A stretch of DNA of 64,000 nucleotides from Actinobacteria bacterium HGW-Actinobacteria-1. GTDB taxonomy: Bacteria; Actinomycetota; Coriobacteriia; Anaerosomatales; Anaerosomataceae. The DNA lies in the NCBI GenBank assembly GCA_002841355.1, contig PHFB01000006.1:30204-94203 (forward strand), given 5' to 3'. The position numbers and the translations under genes are program-made. Below are positions 1-7,575 of the stretch, piece by piece. Each line of letters begins with the position of its first letter. Within the stretch, counting starts at the first letter, position 1. The notes under the pieces are model-generated. The model was not told where the DNA came from. It ran no database searches and saw only the letters and a list, made by a program, of their open reading frames with translations.

Positions 1-247
1 TGCCCGACTCGACCTTCGTTCGTGCCGAGAGGTACGTCCGTGCGATCTCGACGAGCCCGGCGGTGGCCTCCTCGGACTCGCCGCTGCGCACGGCGGCCAT
101 GAACGCCTCGGTCTCGCGGAGCAGGCCACGGTCGACGTCGGCCTGCAATCCCCGCGAGACGGCGACGTACGAGGTCAGCGCGAGCGCGACAACGCCTGCG
201 GTGAGCGTGAGCGTCATCGCGATGGCGACGCGCCCGGATGCTGTCAT
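1..247 (-). CDS. Sensor histidine kinase, N-terminal fragment (cut by window edge)
   Basis: Only the first 82 codons are in the window. The N-terminus is a hydrophobic segment (about residues 6-26, rich in Val, Ala, Leu and Thr) followed by a polar stretch that would face the outside (QADVDRGLLRETEAFMAAV), as in the signal anchor and sensor region of membrane histidine kinases. The ATG lies 4 bases after the stop of the OmpR-type regulator gene, the classic regulator-then-kinase order. No catalytic domain can be seen because the rest lies beyond position 1, so the kinase call rests on position and topology. Confidence 0.75.
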   Translation of the reverse strand, partial: MTASGRVAIAMTLTLTAGVVALALTSYVAVSRGLQADVDRGLLRETEAFMAAVRSGESEEATAGLVEIARTYLSARTKVESG

Positions 248-251
248 TCGT

Positions 252-917
252 CTACGGCCGGACACGGTACCCCGCTCCGCGAACGGTCTCGATGACCGAG
301 GGCTCACCCCGGCGGTCGAGCTTGCGTCTGAGATACCCCACGTAGACGTCAACGATGTTGGACGCGCTCTCGAAGCCGAAGCCCCAGACCGTGTCGAGGA
401 TCTGCTGGCGCGTGAGGACCTGGCCGGGGTGCCGCATCAGGTACTCGAGCAGTGCGAATTCGCGCGAGGGGAGATCGACGGACTCATCGCCGTGTGTGGC
501 GATGCGCGTCCTGATGTCGAGGGAGAGGTCCTCGGTCTGCAGCACGCGCGAGCTCTGCTGTCCGTGGCGTGCCGCCGCCCGCACGCGAGCCGCAAGCTCG
601 GCGAACGCGACCGGTTTCACGAGGTAGTCGTCAGCGCCCAGATCGAGGAGGTCGACCTTGTCGTCGATCTCGCCGAGCGCCGTCACCACGATGATTGGCA
701 CCTCGGCGTCGCGTGCTCTGATCGTATGGAGCACGTCCCGACCGCTGCCGTCGGGCAGCACGAGATCGAGCAGGATGAGGTCGTAGTCGTGGGCCGCGGA
801 CATGCCAAGCGCCTCCGACGCAGTCGCAACGCGATCGACCGCATGTCCCTCGGCATCAAGCCCGCTCTCCATGAATGCTGCGATGCGATCCTCGTCTTCG
901 ACGAGCAGGATTCTCAT
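252..917 (-). CDS. OmpR/PhoB-family response regulator
   Basis: 221 residues, the usual length of the family. An N-terminal receiver domain (about 1-115) has the acidic pair after LLVEDED, the phospho-acceptor Asp51 in LILLDLVLPDG, and the switch Lys in YLVKPVAFAEL. A C-terminal winged helix (about 125-220) has LPSREFALLEYLMRHPG, NIVDVYVGYLRRKLD and the closing VRGAGYRV. It is a cytoplasmic transcription regulator phosphorylated by its partner kinase, encoded immediately downstream. The gene upstream encodes a small secreted protein in the same operon, which could be a target or accessory sensor (inference). The signal is unknown. Confidence 0.95.
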   Translation of the reverse strand: MRILLVEDEDRIAAFMESGLDAEGHAVDRVATASEALGMSAAHDYDLILLDLVLPDGSGRDVLHTIRARDAEVPIIVVTALGEIDDKVDLLDLGADDYLVKPVAFAELAARVRAAARHGQQSSRVLQTEDLSLDIRTRIATHGDESVDLPSREFALLEYLMRHPGQVLTRQQILDTVWGFGFESASNIVDVYVGYLRRKLDRRGEPSVIETVRGAGYRVRP

Positions 918-947
918 GGTGACTCCTCGGCATCCGGGTTCTGCGGT

Positions 948-1367
948 CTAGTCGTGATGCTCCTCGGGCACTTGCTCTCCTGAAGATTCCCCGTCGGCTG
1001 GTTTCGCAGCGGGGGACGTCTCCTTCGAGGAGCTGCTGTCGCTGGAGTCGTGGTCGTCGCCGTCTTCTTCGCGCACCTCGGGGGCGATGACCTCACGCTT
1101 CGGGGTCGCTCTGACCGCGGTGGAGGTGACGGGGGAGTCGGTGGGTTCCAGCACAGCTGGCTCGGTGGTGGCAGCCGATGGCTCTGCCGGGGGCGTAGCG
1201 GGTGCGGGGGCGACCGCTTGAGCGAGCCGCGTGAACGTTATCACCGGCAAATCGCTCGATACCGGTTGACGGATACCGTTGAGCGAGATGGCGTACGCAC
1301 CCGCGCCAGCAAGCAGCAGGCCGGCCGTGAGGCCGACCAGAACGCTCTGCTTCGATCGCTGCAGCAT
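948..1367 (-). CDS. Small secreted Ala/Pro- and acid-rich protein
   Basis: 139 residues from the ATG that has GGGAG 8 bases upstream; the longer upstream frame has no such site. A signal peptide (MLQRSKQ then a hydrophobic core ending near GAYA) precedes a low-complexity chain rich in Ala, Pro, Thr and Glu, then an acidic Ser/Asp tract (EEDGDDHDSSDSSSS) and a tail ending EHHD. No domain is recognised. It is the first gene of the two-component operon, 30 bases before the regulator. The acidic/His tail could bind a cation (speculation). Confidence 0.7.
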   Translation of the reverse strand: MLQRSKQSVLVGLTAGLLLAGAGAYAISLNGIRQPVSSDLPVITFTRLAQAVAPAPATPPAEPSAATTEPAVLEPTDSPVTSTAVRATPKREVIAPEVREEDGDDHDSSDSSSSKETSPAAKPADGESSGEQVPEEHHD

Positions 1368-1368
1368 G

Positions 1369-1430
1369 GTTGTGGCTCCCTTAGAACCAGCGTACGTTAC
1401 CTGCACTCTTACTATACCCACCCGGGTACC
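1369..1430 (-). promoter_or_regulatory. Promoter region with TACCC-N4-GGGTA dyad
   Basis: The gap between the cytochrome stop and the secreted-protein start holds TACCC-N4-GGGTA (1415-1428). On the minus strand its last bases run into TATAGT, a likely -10. No good -35 is seen. The layout resembles a repressor site overlapping a promoter; similar dyads occur at 30691 and 61842. Confidence 0.4.
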
Positions 1431-3065
1431 CTAGTCGTCGGGCGGGCCGTTCGGGTGGCAGCGTACGCACGTTGCGGAGCCATAGCCGTTGGGGTGACAG
1501 TTCGTGCAGGCGAAGCTGCGGTATGTGTGCTCGCCGCCGGGGATGCGCGGGTGCGTGAACGTCGCGCTGCCCCAGGAGCTGCTCGGCGAATGGCAGTTCG
1601 CGCACGTCGTGCCGTAGTGGTTCGCCGGTGCCGTGTGACACGACGCGCATGTCGTGGACGTCGGGTGGTAGAACCTCCAGGAGCTTCCCGGCTTGTGACA
1701 GGTCACGCAGCTGAGTCCCGAGTGGCCGGACGGCCTGCTGTGGCAGTTCGTGCATGTCGCGGTCGATCCGGGGTGCGTGAACTTCGCGGCCGAGAAGGCA
1801 GTCTTGGGGTTGTGGCAGGTATTGCAGGCGCCCGAGTAGTGCTTCGCTGGTGCCTTGTGGCATGTCGCACAGTTCGCAGTTGCACCCGGGTGAGTGAACT
1901 TGGCCTTCGCGAAGGCGATCTTGGGCGAGTGGCACGTGTAGCAGGTGCCCGAGTAGTGCTTCGCCGGTGCCTTGTGGCACGTCGCGCAGTTGGCTTTGGC
2001 GCCCGGATGCGAGAACTTCGTGTTCTTGAACGCCACCTTCGTCGAGTGACATGCCGAGCACGTGCCCGAGTAGTGGCGCGCGGGCGCGGTGTGACAGCTG
2101 GCGCACGATGTCGAGGTCGGATGCTTGAATGTCCAGGCGGTGCCGGTCGTGTGACACGTGGTGCAGGTCTCGGTGGCATGAGCGGCCGGGCGGGTGTGAC
2201 ACGTCGTGCACGTCGCGGTTGAGGAGGGGTGCTCAAAGGCCCAGGATGTGCCAGTTTCGTGGCACGTCGCGCATGCACCCGCCCGGTGCTCTGCCGGAGT
2301 TGTGTGGCAATCCACGCACGTTGTCACGTCCGTGGCGTGTTCGAACGACCAGGAAGCGGCGGTCGTATGGCACGTGGTGCAGACAGAGGTCTCGCTCGTG
2401 GCTGTGGTGCTCACGCTCTTGAACGTGGGATGCGAGCGCGCCTCGGGAGTGTGGCATGTGGCGCAGCTTGTCTTCGCCATGTCATGGCAGTTCGAACAGG
2501 TGACGCTGATGTGGCCGGGAAGGTTCGCCGAACCGGCGCCGACGACCGCGATCGTGAGCCGATCCTTCGCCTGTGCGGCGGCAGAGTCGAGGATGCCCGC
2601 CTCGGCAAGTGCGGTCGAAGTGACCTTGTGACCCGCGCTTGCATGACAGTCGACACATGAACGTTCGCCGCGGTGCGTCTCGTGCGTGAATCCCGGGATC
2701 TTGGGGTCTATTGTGCCGCTGTGGCAGGCCAGACAGCGGCTGTCCGGGATGTCCGTTACGGCACCCGGGAACTTCGGCTCGGTGGTGAAGTGGTCGTACA
2801 CCTCTTTGAGGGCGACCACTTTGTGTGCGATTTCCGACTTCAGGCCGGGCTCGACATGGCAGGAAACGCACGAGATACCTGCGTGGGCGCCTTCGTTCCA
2901 GGCGACGTAGTAGGGGTCCATTTCGTGGCATGAGGTGCAGAATCCGGGACGGCTCGTATAGTTCGTGGCGGCGACGGCGCCACCCGTGAGTGCGCCAAGA
3001 GCGAGAACGACGACGATCGCGGTGATCGCTGGCTTGCGTCGCATAGCGGCGAACAGTCGTCTCAT
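1431..3065 (-). CDS. Membrane-anchored multihaem cytochrome c, 23 CxxCH motifs
   Basis: 544 residues from the ATG with GGAGC 6 bases upstream. The open frame continues upstream but would run into the tRNA-Sec gene. A basic N-terminus and one hydrophobic anchor (about 12-33) precede a NapC/NrfH-like module (FCTSCHEMDPYYVAW, then CVSCH, CLACH, CVDCH). Next comes a long array in which CxxCH motifs alternate with distal His residues in units such as HPGATANCATCHKAPAKHY. I count 23 canonical CxxCH motifs and a C-terminus NGYGSATCVRCHPNG. It should lie outside the membrane as an electron conduit from the quinone pool. The neighbouring 12-motif cytochrome is a divergent paralogue. Partner and acceptor are unknown. 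Confidence 0.93.
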   Translation of the reverse strand: MRRLFAAMRRKPAITAIVVVLALGALTGGAVAATNYTSRPGFCTSCHEMDPYYVAWNEGAHAGISCVSCHVEPGLKSEIAHKVVALKEVYDHFTTEPKFPGAVTDIPDSRCLACHSGTIDPKIPGFTHETHRGERSCVDCHASAGHKVTSTALAEAGILDSAAAQAKDRLTIAVVGAGSANLPGHISVTCSNCHDMAKTSCATCHTPEARSHPTFKSVSTTATSETSVCTTCHTTAASWSFEHATDVTTCVDCHTTPAEHRAGACATCHETGTSWAFEHPSSTATCTTCHTRPAAHATETCTTCHTTGTAWTFKHPTSTSCASCHTAPARHYSGTCSACHSTKVAFKNTKFSHPGAKANCATCHKAPAKHYSGTCYTCHSPKIAFAKAKFTHPGATANCATCHKAPAKHYSGACNTCHNPKTAFSAAKFTHPGSTATCTNCHSRPSGHSGLSCVTCHKPGSSWRFYHPTSTTCASCHTAPANHYGTTCANCHSPSSSWGSATFTHPRIPGGEHTYRSFACTNCHPNGYGSATCVRCHPNGPPDD

Positions 3066-3182
3066 TAGCTCCGGCTCCGTTCGAACGGGTCGAGTCTCGT
3101 CTCCAGAAGTATCGGGAGACTCAATGAGCGCTCGATGAGCGCCAAATGAGAGTTCTCTCATGAGGAGCGCGAGCCGCGCGGT

Positions 3183-3211
3183 TTGACAGGCACCGGACGG
3201 CTCCCCACAAT
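3183..3211 (+). promoter_or_regulatory. Sigma-70-type promoter of tRNA-Sec
   Basis: A perfect -35 TTGACA and a -10-like CACAAT are separated by 17 bases, placing initiation a few bases before the first base of the tRNA. This gives the tRNA its own transcription unit. Confidence 0.7.
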
Positions 3212-3219
3212 ACCGCCCT

Positions 3220-3316
3220 GGAGGCGAATGGGTCCTGGTGGGCTCCGCGGTCTTCAAAACCGTCGTGGGGCGTGAAGAGCGTCCTGGGTGTGTTCGATTC
3301 GCACACGCCTCCGCCA
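3220..3316 (+). tRNA. selC: tRNA-Sec (anticodon TCA)
   Basis: 97 bases including an encoded CCA. The acceptor arms GGAGGCG and CGCCTCC are followed by discriminator G and CCA. The anticodon loop CTTCAAA sits on a five-pair stem (GCGGT/ACCGT) and gives anticodon TCA. A six-pair D stem (GGGTCC with GGCTCC) carries one T-C mismatch, the same pattern as the E. coli molecule as I recall it. There is a long variable arm (GGGGCG/CGTCCT) and a T arm GTGTG-TTCGATT-CGCAC. Long acceptor, long D stem and long variable arm are typical of selenocysteine tRNA. It is charged with Ser, converted to Sec by SelA and delivered by SelB; neither is in this window. A probable client is the selenoprotein at 61250-61582. 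Confidence 0.95.
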
Positions 3317-3327
3317 TAGCGTGAACC

Positions 3328-3353
3328 AGCGGGCGCCCTTCGGGGCGCTCGCT
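3328..3353 (+). terminator. Hairpin with CUUCGG loop after tRNA-Sec
   Basis: An 11-pair stem (AGCGGGCGCCC with GGGCGCTCGCT) is capped by the very stable C(TTCG)G tetraloop, 11 bases after the tRNA CCA. The tail GTCGTTG is only weakly T-rich. It probably ends the tRNA transcript or marks its processing site, before the leader of the downstream cytochrome. Confidence 0.6.
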
Positions 3354-3443
3354 GTCGTTGCACCGTGCGATTGCCGCCTATCGGGTCCCGACAACGGGTA
3401 TGCACGCAACGACCGGTGCCGATGCCGTGACCTGGGGGCCCTC

Positions 3444-4484
3444 GTGAAGAGCGCAGTGGATTCCGCGAGCGAGGTGAGGTCGCCGCGGGCAGGACGCAGC
3501 CGTCGCGCCTGGATCACCGGGAGTGTGGTGGGTGCGGTGCTTCTGGCGCTTCTCGGCGGCTCGCTGGTGTACACCGAGCGCTCATCGTTCTGTCCCGCGT
3601 GTCACGAGATGCAGCCGTACTACACCGCCTGGCAGGCGAGTGGCCACGCCTCGGAGGCACAATGCGTGGACTGTCACGTCGATGCTGGCATCATCGCGCA
3701 CCTTGCCCACAAGCCCACGGCGCTCAAAGAAGTCTGGGACCACTTCACGAAGGACAACCGCTTCCCGAACTACTCGGTCGCCGTCCCTGACGGTCGCTGC
3801 GTGCGGTGCCATCCGAAGGTGGTCAAGAAGATAGGCGCCCGCTTCGATCACGCGCTCCACGAGAAGAAGGGGCGCTGCCAGGACTGCCACGCCATCACAG
3901 GTCACCTTGTGACGCTCGAGGCGCTTCGCACGGCTGGAATCCTCAAGGAAGGTGCCGGCATGCCGGCGATTCCGACCGGCGCCACGCCATCGACCGCGGC
4001 CGGGCACAAGAAGGTCGTCTGCCAGCAATGCCACGATCAGGCGAAGATGAAGTGCTCGCAGTGTCACCAGGCGCCACACGACGACCGCGGCGAGTGCTCC
4101 GATTGCCACAAGACCGGCGAGAAGTTCGTGTTCGTGCATCCGAGCACAGCGGTCGACTGCGCGTCGTGTCACAAGAAGCCAGCGAAGCACCCGGCGACGA
4201 CTGCTTCATGCACGACGTGCCACAGCGGCGGAGGGAAGAGCTGGGCGTTCGTGCACCCGAAGTCAACGAAATGCGCCGACTGCCACAAGGCACCCGCGAA
4301 CCACTACGGCACTGACTGCACACGCTGCCACAAGACGACGGTCCCATTCGCGAACGCGACGCTCAATCACCCGCGGACGGCAGAGCACAGCTACAGGAGC
4401 TTCGCGTGTGTGAAGTGCCACCCCAGCGGCTACGCGACCGCCAGCTGCACCTGCCACGGCGGTCGGCCGCCGTCGGGCGACTAG
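3444..4484 (+). CDS. Membrane-anchored multihaem cytochrome c, 12 CxxCH motifs plus one CxCH
   Basis: 346 residues from a GTG preceded by GGGGG at 6 bases; the open frame extends upstream only by overlapping the tRNA. A basic N-terminus, a single anchor (about 21-42) and FCPACHEMQPYYTAW mark the same NapC/NrfH-like head as the divergent 23-motif cytochrome. I count 12 canonical CxxCH motifs. The final motif, aligned with CVRCH of the paralogue, reads CTCH, one residue short. Near the end YRSFACVKCHPSGYA is almost identical to the paralogue, so the two arose by duplication. Likely role: extracytoplasmic electron transfer from menaquinol. No promoter is certain in the 90-base leader. Confidence 0.92.
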   Translation: MKSAVDSASEVRSPRAGRSRRAWITGSVVGAVLLALLGGSLVYTERSSFCPACHEMQPYYTAWQASGHASEAQCVDCHVDAGIIAHLAHKPTALKEVWDHFTKDNRFPNYSVAVPDGRCVRCHPKVVKKIGARFDHALHEKKGRCQDCHAITGHLVTLEALRTAGILKEGAGMPAIPTGATPSTAAGHKKVVCQQCHDQAKMKCSQCHQAPHDDRGECSDCHKTGEKFVFVHPSTAVDCASCHKKPAKHPATTASCTTCHSGGGKSWAFVHPKSTKCADCHKAPANHYGTDCTRCHKTTVPFANATLNHPRTAEHSYRSFACVKCHPSGYATASCTCHGGRPPSGD

Positions 4485-4493
4485 CGCGCGGCG

Positions 4494-5933
4494 CTACCTC
4501 TCGGCATCGCGGATGCTCCCGTACACAGCGAGCGCGCGGAGTCGGGCCGCGGCATGGTCGACGACGGGGCGCGGGTATGTTCGGCCGAGCCTCACACCGG
4601 CGGCCGCAAGCACTCCCGACGGTGCGCTCCACGGGCGGTGGATCCAGCTCGCCGGCATGGCTTCGAGCTCGGGCACCCAGCGCTTCACGTACGCACCTTC
4701 CGGATCGAACCGTTCGCCCTGGATAACCGGGTTGAAGATCCTGAAGTACGGTGCGGCATCCGCGCCGCTTCCGGCGACCCATTGCCAGCCGAAGGTGTTG
4801 TTGGCAAGGTCGGCATCCACGAGGCGCTCCCAGAACCAGCGGGATCCATCCGTCCACGGCAGCAAGAGGTCCTTGGTGAGCAGCGACGCCACGAGCATCC
4901 GAACCCTGTTGTGCATCCACCCGGTGGCCAGCATCTGCCTCATGCCGGCGTCCACGATCGGGAAGCCGGTTATGCCACTGCGCCATGCGTCCATGCAGTC
5001 GGGGTCGCGGCTCCATGGGAACACGTCGAAACCGCGCCGCAGCGGGAGCTCAGGCGTGTGGGGATAGTGGTGCAGCAGGTGATACGCGAACTCACGCCAG
5101 TAGAGCTGACGCGTGAATGCGACTGCGTCTTCCGAGACGTGACATTCACCGTTGCAGCGCACGATCTCGTCGGCGCGCGACTTGAGCGTCCGGGGTGAGA
5201 TCTCGCCGAACGCCAGGTGCGGTGAGAGCCGAGAGGTGCCGTCGGTGTCGGGACGCTCCCGGCTACGCTCGTAGTCATCGACGATATCCGAGAAGAACCG
5301 CTCGGCGGTGGCCTCGGCACCGCGTTCCCCCGGAGTCCAGAACCGATCGATGTCGGGCGCGTCCGCCGGACTCGAGGGCAGGGCAGAGAGCGGGATGCCC
5401 GAGGGTAGCGTTGCCGGTGAGAGGATGTGCTCGGGCGACGGGAGCGGGAGGTCGTGACCGGTCCGCAGCGCCGCGTTGTAGAAAGGCGTGAACACCTTGT
5501 ATGGACTGCCGCTTTGCGTGGTGAGTGCGTCGGGTTCTACCAGGAGCGAGCCCGGAAGGACGCGCACGGCGATGCCGGCAGATTCAAGCCTGCGCTTCAC
5601 GTTCTCGTCGACGGCGGCCAGCGTGGGCTCGTATCGCCTGTTCCACACAACGGTGTCGGCGCCGATCAACAACGCGCAGCCGATGAGCGCCTCGGCAGCC
5701 GGACCTGAGAGTATCGTCAGTGTGCCGCCGATTGCCCTGATGCTCTCTGCGATTGCGGCAAGCGAACGGGCCCGCCACGCACGCGACGCACGTCCAAGTG
5801 CCCAAGCGCCGGCTTCCTCGGGCGACCACACCACCACGGGTGCGACAGCCTCGTGCGATTGCATTGCCGAGAACAGTGCCGGGTTGTCGGCAAGCCTGAG
5901 GTCGTTACGCATCCAGACAACTGCCGTTCTCAA
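4494..5933 (-). CDS. phrB: Class I deoxyribodipyrimidine photolyase
   Basis: 479 residues, close to E. coli PhrB. Translation starts at TTG, with GGGAGG 9 bases upstream and the expected N-terminus RTAVVWMRNDLRLADNPAL. An antenna-binding Rossmann domain fills the first 130 residues. The FAD-binding helical domain has WREFAYHLLHHYP, IVDAGMRQMLATGWMHNR, LTKDLLLPW, and NTFGWQWVAGSGADA followed by PYFRIFNP. It repairs cyclobutane pyrimidine dimers with light. It ends 9 bases from the convergent cytochrome stop and is divergent from the DUF523 gene. A photolyase implies exposure to light at some stage of the life cycle. Confidence 0.95.
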   Translation of the reverse strand: MRTAVVWMRNDLRLADNPALFSAMQSHEAVAPVVVWSPEEAGAWALGRASRAWRARSLAAIAESIRAIGGTLTILSGPAAEALIGCALLIGADTVVWNRRYEPTLAAVDENVKRRLESAGIAVRVLPGSLLVEPDALTTQSGSPYKVFTPFYNAALRTGHDLPLPSPEHILSPATLPSGIPLSALPSSPADAPDIDRFWTPGERGAEATAERFFSDIVDDYERSRERPDTDGTSRLSPHLAFGEISPRTLKSRADEIVRCNGECHVSEDAVAFTRQLYWREFAYHLLHHYPHTPELPLRRGFDVFPWSRDPDCMDAWRSGITGFPIVDAGMRQMLATGWMHNRVRMLVASLLTKDLLLPWTDGSRWFWERLVDADLANNTFGWQWVAGSGADAAPYFRIFNPVIQGERFDPEGAYVKRWVPELEAMPASWIHRPWSAPSGVLAAAGVRLGRTYPRPVVDHAAARLRALAVYGSIRDAER

Positions 5934-6061
5934 CCGCGCCCGCCTCCCTTGCTGCTATCGTCAACGAACCTAGTTCCTTCCCTCGTTCCCGAGGCGCGAG
6001 GCGTTCATACCTACAACGGGAACAAAAACCTACGGCGAGCGGGACCGAAGGGGGACGAAGC

Positions 6062-7048
6062 GTGATGGTCGAAGTCATGACTACCAAGGTCCCGCTTGGC
6101 GTAAGCGCATGTCTGGCGGACTGTCCGGTGCGCTACAACAGCAAGCGGTTCGATGCGCTCGGGAAGATGGGCCGCGAACGCGCCGATTTTGCGATCACGC
6201 CGGTATGTCCCGAGTGTATGGCCGGGTTCGGCGTGCCGAGGGAGCCGATACATCTTACCGGCACCGGCCAGGAGGTGTTGGCGGGAGAGGCGACGGTCGA
6301 GAACCGACATGGTCGGGACGTGACCGCGCAGCTGGTCTCGGGAGCGCAGGCGTGCGTGGATGCACTCGAGCGTGCGGGCGTGCGGGTGGTTATCCTCAAG
6401 GAGGAATCCCCGAGTTGCGGTCTGTTCAAGGCTAAAGTCGGCCGTAGCCGCCGTCGCGAGGCGCTCGGCAGCGGCGTGTTCGGTGCCATGCTCGCCGAGA
6501 AGGGCTGGTTCCTCATCCCCGACAATGCGTTCGACTCGCCGCTCACGTGGTGGGACTGGCGTCGCCGCATGCACGCGTGGCTATGGCTGAGCGACCGCCA
6601 GATCGCCGCGAACGGCGACCTCACAGCGGCGTGGCACGTGATCAAGTTCGTGCTGCAGGAAACCGGTCGGAAGAGCGCCGACGAGATGGGGCGTGCGCTC
6701 GCCGCACTCCCGAAGCACGCATCGCTCTCCGAGCTTGAGGCGCTCAGGGCGAAGATGCTCGAGATGCTTCGCACGCCGACGACTCGCGAGCGCGCGATGA
6801 GTGCGCTGTGGAAGACCTACTCTCACGCCCGCAAGAGCGGTACCCTCGAGGGTGTAGACCTGCACGACCTTACGGTGCGCTCGCCCGAGGTCAGGCGGAA
6901 CGTCACTACCATCGCCGAGGAACTCATCGGCCTCGAGCGTATCTCATTCGAGAACGACCTGCTCTTCGGGACCACGCCCGTGCTGTATCGCGAACGCCGC
7001 CGCCTCAAGGCGCGCGACGAGTCGCTCGGGAAGATATCCGAACGCTGA
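6062..7048 (+). CDS. DUF523-family protein with C-terminal extension
   Basis: 328 residues. The GTG (then ATG at 6065) follows GGGGGACGAAGC. The first 150 residues are DUF523: LGVSACLADCPVRYNSKR, TPVCPECMAGFGVPREP and VILKEESPSCGLF, with conserved Cys residues that could hold a metal or sulfur. The C-terminal half is charged and helical and I cannot place it with confidence; E. coli YbgA combines DUF523 with DUF1722 and lies beside phrB, as here, which hints at a conserved association. Biochemical role unknown. The nitroreductase gene starts 14 bases downstream. Confidence 0.8.
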   Translation: MMVEVMTTKVPLGVSACLADCPVRYNSKRFDALGKMGRERADFAITPVCPECMAGFGVPREPIHLTGTGQEVLAGEATVENRHGRDVTAQLVSGAQACVDALERAGVRVVILKEESPSCGLFKAKVGRSRRREALGSGVFGAMLAEKGWFLIPDNAFDSPLTWWDWRRRMHAWLWLSDRQIAANGDLTAAWHVIKFVLQETGRKSADEMGRALAALPKHASLSELEALRAKMLEMLRTPTTRERAMSALWKTYSHARKSGTLEGVDLHDLTVRSPEVRRNVTTIAEELIGLERISFENDLLFGTTPVLYRERRRLKARDESLGKISER

Positions 7049-7062
7049 CGAAGGAGTCCAAG

Positions 7063-7575
7063 ATGGAACTGCTCGACGCGATCATGACGCGCAGAAGTAT
7101 CCGCAAGTACACAGCCGAGCCCGTCTCGACCGAGACGATCGAGACGATCCTGCGTGCGGCGATGGCGGCACCCTCGGCGGGCAACCAGCAGCCGTGGCGG
7201 TTCGTGGTGCTGACCGAGCGCGCACAACTTGATGCGGCCGCCACGACCACGCCGTACGGGGCGATGCTGCGTGAGGCGCCGCTCGCGATCGTCGTCTGCG
7301 GCGACCTCGCGAACCTGAAGCACGACATGATGTGGCAGCAAGACTGCGGTGCCGCCGTTGAGAACGCGCTCCTTGCCGCGCACGGGCTGGGACTCGGCGC
7401 CGTGTGGCTCGGCTACTGGCCGAAGATGGAGCGTGTGACGCCGCTCAAGGAGGTTCTCGGCATGCCGGACGGCGTGGAGCCGTTCGCGGTGCTCGCCATC
7501 GGTCACCCCGCCGAGACGAAGCCGGCGGCCGACCGCTACGATGCCGCGAAGGTCCGGTCCGAGCGGTGGTCGTAG
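7063..7575 (+). CDS. Nitroreductase-family FMN oxidoreductase
   Basis: 170 residues; AAGGAG lies 8 bases before the ATG. The family signature is clear: MELLDAIMTRRSIRKYTAEPV at the N-terminus, MAAPSAGNQQPWRFVV (FMN binding), and near the C-terminus GLGLGAVWLGYWP and LGMPDGVEPFAVLAIGHP. Small nitroreductases of this type bind FMN and use NAD(P)H or ferredoxin to reduce nitroaromatics, flavins or quinones; the true substrate cannot be read from sequence. It overlaps the following ABC ATPase by 10 bases, so it is probably cotranscribed with it. Confidence 0.92.
   Translation: MELLDAIMTRRSIRKYTAEPVSTETIETILRAAMAAPSAGNQQPWRFVVLTERAQLDAAATTTPYGAMLREAPLAIVVCGDLANLKHDMMWQQDCGAAVENALLAAHGLGLGAVWLGYWPKMERVTPLKEVLGMPDGVEPFAVLAIGHPAETKPAADRYDAAKVRSERWS

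Noticed and set aside
1050..2222. Long open frame antisense to the 23-haem cytochrome (and several others at 1381-2660)
   Set aside because: GC-rich repeats keep antisense frames open; the products are Arg-rich with no domain, while the minus-strand frame encodes 23 CxxCH motifs.
1740..2470. Regularly spaced repeats resembling a CRISPR array
   Set aside because: The periodicity comes from haem-binding codons (TGC-N6-TGCCAC-like) in one open frame; units vary in length and there are no unique spacers or cas genes.
3066..3317. N-terminal extension of the 23-haem cytochrome up to 3317
   Set aside because: It would run through the tRNA-Sec gene and its promoter. The internal ATG at 3065 has a good ribosome site and starts directly before the anchor.
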